In this document: positions 1 through 5,585 of the stretch, in pieces
Layout of the letters: each line of letters starts with the position of its first letter
Position numbering within the stretch: the stretch's first letter is position 1
DNA from: Deltaproteobacteria bacterium UBA6601
GTDB taxonomy: Bacteria; Myxococcota_A; UBA796; UBA9615
Assembly: GCA_002433485.1 (NCBI GenBank)
Contig: DJIF01000055.1
Coordinates: 1 to 9,366, forward strand
DNA length: 9,366 bases
Reading direction: 5' to 3'
Notes under the pieces: model-generated
What the model was told of the DNA's origin: nothing
The model's input: the letters and a program-made list of their open reading frames with translations, nothing else
Databases searched by the model: none
Position numbers and translations under genes: made by a program

Positions 1-507
1 CAGGACATAAGCGCTGGCCCGACGGACCCGTGGATCTAGCTGGAGTGAATCGGGCAGCCGAGCGATCACCGAACGAGCGGCAGCGACCCGACGTCTGTCG
101 AGCAACAGCTCGACCAGTTCCAGAGCGACCCAGCCATCAGGGCGAATACGAAGACTGCGGCGAAGAACTAAACCCGACTCACAACGACGACTGGTCGCCC
201 GAGCCGCGATCCCTAACAAGTGCAGCAGATCAGGATTTCGCCGGTCGTCGCGCAGCAGTGCTTTGATGTCCAGGCGCGCCCCCGCAGCATCACCAGCGTC
301 GATCCGAAACCAGGCCTGAGCAAACTCAGGTTGGGCACGGAGTGCAGCACGCAAGGCATCCATCTCCACCCCAGCCAACCCGTCATCAGCGGCCTGAGTG
401 GAGGTCGGGTTCAGCAGCCAGCCAACGACCAGCAGCAAGGCCAGACCAGCGAAAGAAACAGAGCCGAATGAAGCAGAGCGAAAGGCGCGAGAAGTATCGA
501 AGTCCAT
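1..507 (-). CDS. Membrane-anchored or secreted TPR-like helical protein (N-terminal part, runs off left edge)
   Basis: Reading leftward from the ATG at 507-505, 169 codons are open to the first base of the window, so the 3' end is missing. Residues about 14-32 form a hydrophobic segment (FGSVSFAGLALLLVVGWLL) after a short arginine-containing N-terminus. This is either a signal anchor or a signal peptide with possible cleavage near residues 39-40 (TQAA). The rest is rich in Ala, Leu, Arg and Asp in helical pairs (for example DLLHLLGIAARA and ALELVELLLDRRR), which resembles TPR or related alpha-solenoid repeats, but I cannot assign a defined TPR consensus. The gene diverges from the radical SAM gene across 79 bp. 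No Shine-Dalgarno is visible; an extended -10-like box lies 10 bases before the ATG. It uses many T-ending codons compared with the rightward genes. Function unknown; a scaffolding role in envelope or glycan assembly is possible but unproven. Confidence 0.68.
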   Translation of the reverse strand, partial: MDFDTSRAFRSASFGSVSFAGLALLLVVGWLLNPTSTQAADDGLAGVEMDALRAALRAQPEFAQAWFRIDAGDAAGARLDIKALLRDDRRNPDLLHLLGIAARATSRRCESGLVLRRSLRIRPDGWVALELVELLLDRRRVAAARSVIARLPDSLQLDPRVRRASAYVL

Positions 508-517
508 TGTGGCGCCG

Positions 518-526
518 AGGATAGCA
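518..526 (-). promoter_or_regulatory. Candidate extended -10 box for the leftward gene
   Basis: Read on the minus strand this is TGCTATCCT, a TGn extension plus a hexamer matching TATAAT at four of six positions. It ends 10 bases before the ATG at 507. A start site about 7 bases downstream would leave a leader of only 3-4 bases, which fits the absence of a Shine-Dalgarno. No good -35 element is visible at the usual distance. Confidence 0.4.
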
Positions 527-570
527 GCCTGTATCGGCCGAGTGCCCCCCTCGCAGGCCCCCGATCTGCG

Positions 571-579
571 TGCTACCTT
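571..579 (+). promoter_or_regulatory. Candidate extended -10 box for the first radical SAM gene
   Basis: TGCTACCTT has the extended -10 form TGnTAnnnT and ends exactly 7 bases before the ATG at 587, so the predicted transcript would begin at or next to the start codon (leaderless). No Shine-Dalgarno lies upstream of this ATG. The same layout recurs before the acyltransferase gene. No convincing -35 element was found. Confidence 0.42.
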
Positions 580-586
580 CGAAAGC

Positions 587-1705
587 ATGCCACTACCGGT
601 GCTGGAAGCAGACGAATACCAACTCAGCGAAGGTGAGGCGATCGCAGCGCGCATGCGGCGCTGGGATGCCGGTCAGAGCCCTGGTCCGTACACCATGGAA
701 CTGTATCCAACCATGACCTGCAACATCGACTGTGTGTTCTGCGACACGACCTATCGAAAGGGCAAGCAGCATGGGGAGCTGACGGCAGAAGACTACTGGA
801 AGCTACTCGATGAGGCCGCAGAGATGGGCGTCCGGCGGGTCTTCATCCTGGGCGGCGGCGAGCCAATGGTCCGCCGCGATGTCACCCCGGAACTGATGCG
901 ACGGATCAAAAACTACGGAATGGAAGGCCATCTGGCGACCAATGGCACCCTATTCAATGACCGCATAATCGATCAGATCATAGAGAGCTGCTGGGATGAG
1001 CTGCACTTCTCTCTTGATGCCCCCGACCGGGCGACCAACGACTTCCTGCGCGGCAGCAAGGGCACCTTCGACAAAGTCAGCCAGGTGATGAGCAGAATCC
1101 ACGCCCGCAAACACTTCCGGGCGCAACGAGGCGTTCAGGACGCTCCGCGCATGCTGATCCACGCGGTAGTGACCAACAAGAACTACCGCATGTTCTCAGA
1201 CATGGTGCGTTTCGCCCATGCCTTGGGTTGCTATCGAGTCAACTTCGACTACATCATCGCCTACCGTCCCGAACAGCACGCCCTCAAGCTCAACGAAGCC
1301 GAACGGGCACAGGTACCGGCCCTGGCCCGAGAAGCGATCAAGCTGGCGGAACAGCTCGGACTTGAAACTACGCTTGATCACTTCCTCCACGAGAGCACCA
1401 TGGACCGGGGCGAGATGGTCTTCGATCAGAGCGGCCCCGAAGACGTGGCCCACGCACCCTGCCTGAACCCCTGGTATTACCTGGTGGTGCAGCCTGACGG
1501 CAGCACCTCGCCCTGTTGTGTGATCACCGGAACCGGCAACAACGTCAGAGAGGGACTGGGAGAGGTCTGGCGCAGCCGAGATGGAAGTTACTTCGGCGAC
1601 CTGAGGCGCAACATGCAGGCAAAGGTCATGACCGATCTGTGCCGCAACTGCAGCCAATCCATCATCGCCCGCAACGACTACATCCGCGAACACCTCAGGG
1701 ACTGA
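587..1705 (+). CDS. Radical SAM enzyme with C-terminal SPASM/twitch-like domain
   Basis: This 372-residue protein is expected to bind a [4Fe-4S] cluster and cleave S-adenosylmethionine to start radical chemistry in the cytoplasm. The cluster motif CNIDCVFC gives Cys45, Cys49 and Cys52 (CX3CX2C). A Gly-rich SAM-binding motif GGGEP lies at 89-93 and a TNGT strand at 118-121. The C-terminal domain has Cys292, Cys310, Cys311, Cys352 and Cys355, enough for one auxiliary cluster, so it resembles a shortened SPASM (twitch) domain and not the seven-cysteine form. The substrate is unknown. Family precedents include peptide-modifying enzymes and small-molecule dehydrogenases such as BtrN; next to SDR and aminotransferase genes, a sugar or small-molecule substrate is my guess. 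The reading frame is open upstream to 398, but that part overlaps the divergent gene and looks non-coding. ATG 587 is preferred because it follows the -10-like box and keeps the usual short stretch before the cysteine motif. GTG 542 is an alternative. Confidence 0.9.
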   Translation: MPLPVLEADEYQLSEGEAIAARMRRWDAGQSPGPYTMELYPTMTCNIDCVFCDTTYRKGKQHGELTAEDYWKLLDEAAEMGVRRVFILGGGEPMVRRDVTPELMRRIKNYGMEGHLATNGTLFNDRIIDQIIESCWDELHFSLDAPDRATNDFLRGSKGTFDKVSQVMSRIHARKHFRAQRGVQDAPRMLIHAVVTNKNYRMFSDMVRFAHALGCYRVNFDYIIAYRPEQHALKLNEAERAQVPALAREAIKLAEQLGLETTLDHFLHESTMDRGEMVFDQSGPEDVAHAPCLNPWYYLVVQPDGSTSPCCVITGTGNNVREGLGEVWRSRDGSYFGDLRRNMQAKVMTDLCRNCSQSIIARNDYIREHLRD

Positions 1706-1710
1706 GTGCT

Positions 1711-2484
1711 GTGGCCATCAATCTGAACCTAGAACTGACTGACCTTTGCAACATTCGGTGCCGAATGTGCGGACAGGCCGAACACCCCAAGGTTCACCGT
1801 CTCAACCCGAACTCGTTCATGAGTTGGGAAACCTGGAAACACAGCGTCGACAGCCTGGCAGAGGTGGATGACGAGATCGACCTCTGCCCCCACTGGCTGG
1901 GCGAGCCCTGCCTGCATCCCGAATTTGACCGCTTCATTCGCTACGCATTCGACAGCAATGAGGACAATCGTTTGTTTCGACACTTCAAGCTGCACACCAA
2001 TGGCACCTTGCTGAACGAGCAAAGAATCGATGCATTACTGGACTGCGCTAACCGAAAGGACATGGCAGACGACACCTTCCGCTTCGTCCACTTCTCCGTC
2101 GACGCCTTCACTCCGCAGATGTACGAAAACATCAAGAAGTACGACCTGGGGCACACGGTCTACAAAAACATTGTACGGCTGCTTGAGCGACGCACTGAGA
2201 AGGACTTGCGCTGGCCCTATGTAACCGTCGCTTTCATCGTCATGCCCGAGAATCAACATGAAGCGCTATGGTTTCAGAGTTACTGGCGGCGCGTCTTCGA
2301 GCAACTGGACCTGGACTATGAAGAGGTCTACGACTGGCCCCAGCGACTCGCCGACACCATGTACTTTCGCCGCCTTCACCAAGAGGATCAGGCCGCAGCA
2401 GACCAACTGCACAGAGAAGTTCTTGACCGGCTGGACATCCTGCCGCTCGATGCGCCAGGAGCCTTCATTGAGGAATCGTTCTGA
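1711..2484 (+). CDS. Radical SAM catalytic-domain protein without its own SPASM domain
   Basis: The 257-residue protein starts almost directly with the core fold: LELTDLCNIRCRMC supplies Cys13, Cys17 and Cys20 (CX3CX2C). A GEP motif follows at 64-66 (WLGEP in place of GGEP), and HTNGT at 95-99 marks a later core strand. The GTG start at 1711 is 5 bases after the upstream stop; a weak AGGG at 1697-1700 precedes it by 10 bases. The frame is open further upstream, but that region is the coding sequence of the first radical SAM gene in another frame. The protein ends after the catalytic domain, and no cysteine cluster follows in its C-terminal third. The auxiliary-cluster domain appears to be the next gene, so the two proteins probably act as a complex (inference). 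The substrate is unknown. Confidence 0.88.
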   Translation: MAINLNLELTDLCNIRCRMCGQAEHPKVHRLNPNSFMSWETWKHSVDSLAEVDDEIDLCPHWLGEPCLHPEFDRFIRYAFDSNEDNRLFRHFKLHTNGTLLNEQRIDALLDCANRKDMADDTFRFVHFSVDAFTPQMYENIKKYDLGHTVYKNIVRLLERRTEKDLRWPYVTVAFIVMPENQHEALWFQSYWRRVFEQLDLDYEEVYDWPQRLADTMYFRRLHQEDQAAADQLHREVLDRLDILPLDAPGAFIEESF

Positions 2485-2546
2485 TGACAGCGCAGGGTTC
2501 ACGCTCAGCAGCTACAGTGAATCACCGTAGCGAGGAGCAAGCGTGA
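2484..2546 (+). CDS. Possible 20-residue bridging peptide ORF (coupling leader or tiny protein)
   Basis: The ATG at 2484-2486 overlaps the stop of the radical SAM gene by one base (TGATG). The 20-codon frame ends in TGA at 2544-2546, overlapping the GTG start of the SPASM-like gene (GTGA). The peptide is small and polar: it begins MTAQGSRSAA, ends HRSEEQA and has no cysteine. No clear Shine-Dalgarno precedes it, but reinitiation at a TGATG junction needs little. It may serve to carry ribosomes across the gap and couple translation of the two halves of the split enzyme. It could also be chance, since a 60-base frame is short. A modified-peptide precursor role cannot be excluded, but nothing in the sequence supports it. 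Confidence 0.3.
   Translation: MTAQGSRSAATVNHRSEEQA
2532..2537 (+). promoter_or_regulatory. Strong ribosome binding site for the SPASM-only gene
   Basis: GAGGAG lies 5 bases before GTG 2543. It fixes the start of the SPASM-only protein and argues that this is an independently translated gene and not the tail of a frameshifted one. Confidence 0.75.
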
Positions 2547-2893
2547 GCGCCGGCGAAGACGAACCTCGAAGGCCCTGCGCTGGCCTCTGGAACACACCGA
2601 TGGTGTACGTCAACGGCGAGGTGACCACCTGCTGCCTCGATCAGCACCTTGAGAACAGCCTGGGCAACATCAACGAGCAGCCGTTCACCGCCATCTGGCA
2701 CGGACCCACCAACCACGCCTGGCGCGTAGCCCACGCCGAGGACCGCTATCAGGACAGCGGCCCCTTCTGCGCACGCTGTAATTGGCGATCCGCTGGTGCG
2801 ATGCCTCACGACAAAGTGCTCTCTTACCTCGAGCGCACCGGAGAAAAGAAAGCAGCTGCCAGCTATCGCAAGCGATGGAAGCTCAAGGAGTAG
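2543..2893 (+). CDS. Stand-alone SPASM-like auxiliary iron-sulfur domain protein
   Basis: The 116-residue protein has no CX3CX2C radical SAM motif but carries the cysteine pattern of a SPASM/twitch domain: Cys12, Cys30, Cys31, Cys76 and Cys79. The first part, C-x17-CC, and the final CxxC match the first radical SAM protein of the window (Cys292, Cys310, Cys311, Cys352, Cys355). The gap before the CxxC is 44 residues here and 40 there. Motifs typical of the domain are visible: PC followed by a hydrophobic strand, a turn with NGEVTTCC, then a NINEQPFTAIWHG stretch (compare GLGEVWRS in the first protein). The C-terminus is a basic tail (SYRKRWKLKE). The GTG start is supported by GAGGAG at 2532-2537. 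It presumably supplies the auxiliary cluster and substrate-pocket part for the preceding radical SAM protein (inference). Together they would be 373 residues, against 372 for the intact paralog. Confidence 0.82.
   Translation: MSAGEDEPRRPCAGLWNTPMVYVNGEVTTCCLDQHLENSLGNINEQPFTAIWHGPTNHAWRVAHAEDRYQDSGPFCARCNWRSAGAMPHDKVLSYLERTGEKKAAASYRKRWKLKE
2885..2890 (+). promoter_or_regulatory. Ribosome binding site of the SDR gene
   Basis: AAGGAG forms the last two sense codons (Lys-Glu) of the SPASM-like gene and lies 9 bases before ATG 2900. This tight packing indicates that the two genes are co-transcribed. Confidence 0.7.
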
Positions 2894-2899
2894 AAGTTC

Positions 2900-3895
2900 A
2901 TGCAGTCAGCAGATGGGGCCGCCCGCCCCACAGGAGAGCGCATCTTAGTGACCGGAGGCGCCGGTTTCATCGGCAGCGCATTTGCCCACGAGCTTATTGA
3001 AGACAACGAGTTGGTGATCCTTGACACCTTTCAGAGGGACTCGCTGCGCCACTGGCCGGGTCTAAGAGAGCACCCTAACCTCAGCGTTGTCGAGGGTTCG
3101 GTACTCGACGAAGCAGCAGTCTCTAAGGCCATGGATGGGGCGACCATAGTCGTTCACGCTGCGGCAGTTGCGGGAGTGGACACCGTCATTGCCCAACCCA
3201 CTCGAACCATGCGGGTCAACATCATTGGCACCTGGCGAGTACTGGAGGAGGCGGTCAAACGGGGAGGCATCAGGCGCTTTGTAGATTTTTCCACATCCGA
3301 AGTCTTTGGCACCCATGCCTTTCGAGTCAGTGAAGGCGACGTCACCAGCCTGGGTGCAGTCGGAGAAGCGCGCTGGACCTACGCGGTCTCGAAACTGGCG
3401 ACCGAACACATGGCACACACCTACCATCGAGAGTTTGGCCTCCCTACAGTCGCCTTACGCCCGTTCAACATCTACGGCCCCCGCCAGGTCGGCGAAGGTG
3501 CCGTGCACCACTTTATTAGGCGGGCCATCCGTGATGAGCCCCTCCAGATCCACAACGACGGCGCGCAGATCCGAGCCTGGTGTTACATCGACGACATCGT
3601 CAATGCGCTGTGCAGAAGTCTGGTCTTGGACGGGGCGGTAGGCCAATCCCTCAACATCGGCAATCCCCGCTCTACCATCACCATCTACAACCTCGCCAAG
3701 CAGGTGGTTCGGGTCGCAGGAAGCGGCTCTGCCATTGACTTCATCGAATGGAAACACGCCGACGTCGAGCTGCGCATCCCGAACGTCGACAAGGCGCGGT
3801 CGGTGCTTGATTTCACCGCCGCAGTTGACCTTGAAGAAGGTTTAAAGAGGACCATCCAGTGGTATCGGGAGCAGGATCAGGAAGGCCGCCTGTGA
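2900..3895 (+). CDS. NAD-dependent extended SDR: nucleotide-sugar epimerase/decarboxylase
   Basis: The 331-residue protein has the Rossmann glycine motif TGGAGFIGS at 18-26, an acidic residue after strand 2 (Asp42) that suits NAD, and the catalytic pair Tyr161-x3-Lys165 in YAVSK. The active-site strand reads STSEVFG (131-137). A Thr-Ser-Glu set at this place is familiar from UDP-glucuronate decarboxylases and ArnA-type oxidative decarboxylases, whereas 4,6-dehydratases usually carry TDE. Further family motifs are RPFNIYGPRQ (187-196) and a WCYIDDI stretch. The likely role is to make a 4-keto or 4-epimerised UDP- or dTDP-sugar for the next gene's aminotransferase, a pairing known from Ara4N and other amino-sugar routes. 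Exact substrate unassigned; a plain UDP-hexose 4-epimerase is the main alternative. ATG 2900 follows AAGGAG. The 3' end overlaps the aminotransferase start by GTGA. Confidence 0.88.
   Translation: MQSADGAARPTGERILVTGGAGFIGSAFAHELIEDNELVILDTFQRDSLRHWPGLREHPNLSVVEGSVLDEAAVSKAMDGATIVVHAAAVAGVDTVIAQPTRTMRVNIIGTWRVLEEAVKRGGIRRFVDFSTSEVFGTHAFRVSEGDVTSLGAVGEARWTYAVSKLATEHMAHTYHREFGLPTVALRPFNIYGPRQVGEGAVHHFIRRAIRDEPLQIHNDGAQIRAWCYIDDIVNALCRSLVLDGAVGQSLNIGNPRSTITIYNLAKQVVRVAGSGSAIDFIEWKHADVELRIPNVDKARSVLDFTAAVDLEEGLKRTIQWYREQDQEGRL
3879..3885 (+). promoter_or_regulatory. Ribosome binding site deciding the first aminotransferase start
   Basis: AGGAAGG lies 6 bases before GTG 3892, inside the end of the SDR gene. 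It favours GTG 3892 over an in-frame GTG at 3859, which would add 11 poorly conserved-looking residues. Confidence 0.7.
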
Positions 3896-5016
3896 TCCCC
3901 CTCGCCCGTCCAGTCCTCGGGGAATCTGAAGCCCGAGCGCTGACCGAGGTCCTCGACAGCGGCTGGCTGGTTCAAGGAGAGCAGGTCCGTCAGTTCGAAG
4001 GACTGCTATCAGCGCGTCTCGATGGTGTTGGCTGCGTGGCGTGCTCCTCAGGGACCGCCGCCCTGCAGCTTGCCATCGCATGCCTGCAACTTAGTCCGGG
4101 AAGCCGCATCGCGGTCCCGGCCTACACCTTTGCCGGACCGCTCAACGCGGTCCTCTTGGCTGGCATGGAAGCAGTCCTGGTAGATGTCGAGCCAGAAACC
4201 TTTAACATCCGCGCTGACAGCCTGCTGGAACTGCTGGACGAGCCCAAGCCACCAGCCGCGCTGATTATCATCCACCAGTTCGGTCTGCCGGCAGACCTGC
4301 AGCCGCTGCTGGAGCCAGCCCGCACGGGCGGCGTCGCAATCATCGAAGACGCTGCTTGCGCGCTCGGCTCCCATCTTCAACTGAACGGCAAGCAAGTGGC
4401 TGCTGGGACGGTCGGTGATCTGGGCTGCTTCAGCTTTCATCCACGCAAACTGATCACCACCGGCGAAGGCGGGGCTGTGGTCAGCAGGCAGCAGCAACTT
4501 GCCGAGCGGGCGGCACTGCTACGTAACCACGGCATCGTACGCGACGAGCAGGGCCTGACTTCTTATGCAGAGGCTGGCTGGAACTTTCGACTCTCAGAAC
4601 TCCACGCGGCCCTGGGCGTGATCCAGATGGACCGACTGGACGGAATCCTGAGAGACCGTCAAGACGTAGCGAAGCGCTATCTGAGTGCGCTGGCGCCACT
4701 ACAGGAGTTCGGGCTGCAGTTACCCCAGGTGCCGGACGGGCGACACGGAAACTGGCAATCCTTTGTGGTGCGCGTACCGGACCGGCTGGGAGCCAAAGCA
4801 GTGGCCGCAAAGCTCCGCCAGCGCCAGATCGGCTCCACCCCAGCGGCACAGGCCCTGCACCTGCAACCGGCCTACAAAAATGTCGAGTGCTGGGGCGGCA
4901 GCCTAGATGGCGCGGCCCTGTGCGGACGCACCGGACTCGCACTGCCTACCCCGCCGCAGATGAGCGACCAGCAGATCGATCAGGTCACAGAAGCTCTGCA
5001 GGCAATCCTGAGCTGA
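3892..5016 (+). CDS. DegT/DnrJ/EryC1/StrS PLP-dependent sugar aminotransferase (TTGEGG type)
   Basis: The 374-residue length is normal for the family. The enzyme transfers an amino group, usually from glutamate, to a keto group of a nucleotide sugar. Lys186 in SFHPRKLITTGEGG is the expected Schiff-base lysine for PLP. Asp153 in IIEDAACALG should contact the PLP ring nitrogen, and the SSGTAAL loop at 52-58 binds the phosphate. The N-terminus IPLARPVLGESE begins as in many relatives that act on 4-keto sugars. The HPRK...TTGEGG wording is typical of perosamine-synthase-like or C4-type enzymes (family knowledge; subclass is inference). The GTG start overlaps the SDR stop by four bases, so translational coupling with the SDR that could supply its keto substrate is likely. 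A 38-base gap with a candidate promoter follows. Confidence 0.92.
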   Translation: MIPLARPVLGESEARALTEVLDSGWLVQGEQVRQFEGLLSARLDGVGCVACSSGTAALQLAIACLQLSPGSRIAVPAYTFAGPLNAVLLAGMEAVLVDVEPETFNIRADSLLELLDEPKPPAALIIIHQFGLPADLQPLLEPARTGGVAIIEDAACALGSHLQLNGKQVAAGTVGDLGCFSFHPRKLITTGEGGAVVSRQQQLAERAALLRNHGIVRDEQGLTSYAEAGWNFRLSELHAALGVIQMDRLDGILRDRQDVAKRYLSALAPLQEFGLQLPQVPDGRHGNWQSFVVRVPDRLGAKAVAAKLRQRQIGSTPAAQALHLQPAYKNVECWGGSLDGAALCGRTGLALPTPPQMSDQQIDQVTEALQAILS

Positions 5017-5038
5017 GGTCCCCACACGGAGAGCTTGC

Positions 5039-5047
5039 TGCTAGAGT
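5039..5047 (+). promoter_or_regulatory. Candidate extended -10 box before the acyltransferase gene
   Basis: TGCTAGAGT fits TGnTAnnnT and ends exactly 7 bases before ATG 5055, the same spacing as the box before the first radical SAM gene. The acyltransferase start has no convincing Shine-Dalgarno. An internal, possibly leaderless, transcript starting here would let the acyltransferase/ABC block be expressed apart from the upstream block. No clear -35. Confidence 0.35.
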
Positions 5048-5054
5048 CGGCCCG

Positions 5055-5585
5055 ATGAAGCGCTTCTCTTCGCACGGCAGCGGTGACTTCGCCCGCGAAG
5101 ACTTCCGTTCCCTGGGCCAAAACGTCATCTTCGAGGCTGGCTGCCTGGTGTTTCACCCGGAGAACATCGAACTGGGCGACAACATCTACATCGGGCACCA
5201 GGCCATTTTGAAGGGCTACTACAAGGGTCTGATGAGCATTGGCAACGACGTCTGGATTGGCCAGCAGTGCTTCCTGCACGGAGCAGGCGGGCTCAGGATC
5301 GGCAACGGAGTCGGCATCGGCCCTGGGGTCCGCATCCTGACCTCCGCCCACGACCAACCGGCCGCGGACCAGATCATTATGGAAGCGCCGATTCGCTTCC
5401 AACCGGTACACATCGGTGACGGCAGCGACCTGGGCGCAGGCGCAACCATTCTGCCCGGTGTCCGAATCGGCAGCTACGTGCAAGTTGGGGCAGGCGCCCT
5501 AGTAAACCGCGATCTACCCGACAACAGCGTGGCTGCAGGAGTCCCAGCCCGAGTCCTCCGAATCCGAGAGGCGACTACAGCGTGA
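5055..5585 (+). CDS. Left-handed beta-helix (hexapeptide-repeat) acyltransferase
   Basis: The 176-residue protein consists mostly of hexapeptide turns with a small residue every six (IELGDNIYIG, MSIGNDVWIG, LRIGNGVGIGPG, HIGDGSDLGAGA, VRIGSYVQVGAG), which fold as a trimeric left-handed parallel beta-helix. His99 in TSAHD matches the catalytic histidine region of the WbbJ/NodL/LacA/maltose-acetyltransferase group. The C-terminus GVPARVLR is the usual closing motif. It probably transfers an acetyl or other short acyl group from acyl-CoA to a sugar hydroxyl or amine; the acceptor cannot be told from sequence. Adjacency to the aminotransferase suggests the new amino group or a glycan hydroxyl (inference). 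ATG 5055 is the only sensible start; the frame upstream is a shadow of the aminotransferase. The stop overlaps the ABC ATPase start by GTGA. Confidence 0.88.
   Translation: MKRFSSHGSGDFAREDFRSLGQNVIFEAGCLVFHPENIELGDNIYIGHQAILKGYYKGLMSIGNDVWIGQQCFLHGAGGLRIGNGVGIGPGVRILTSAHDQPAADQIIMEAPIRFQPVHIGDGSDLGAGATILPGVRIGSYVQVGAGALVNRDLPDNSVAAGVPARVLRIREATTA

Noticed and set aside
1..507. Horizontal transfer of the leftward gene, from its T-rich codon endings
   Set aside because: Hand counts of seven sampled 60-base lines gave 146 C to 124 G on the plus strand, so a general strand skew could by itself favour G/T-rich wobble positions in a leftward gene.
30..524. Several short rightward frames (30-266, 220-471, 342-524)
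   Set aside because: They lie opposite the leftward gene, have low-complexity composition without recognisable motifs, and lack ribosome sites.
398..586. Upstream extension of the first radical SAM frame to an ATG at 398
   Set aside because: The extension overlaps the divergent leftward gene, has no domain-like sequence, and skips the promoter-like box just before ATG 587.
2482..2546. Sequencing frameshift as the cause of the split SPASM domain
   Set aside because: All three frames carry a stop between 2482 and 2546, and the downstream gene has its own strong ribosome site, so one indel cannot rejoin them.
2484..2546. Precursor of a ribosomally made, radical-SAM-modified peptide
   Set aside because: The 20-residue product lacks cysteines and any leader/core arrangement, and its overlaps suggest translational coupling instead. 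The neighbours look like small-molecule enzymes.
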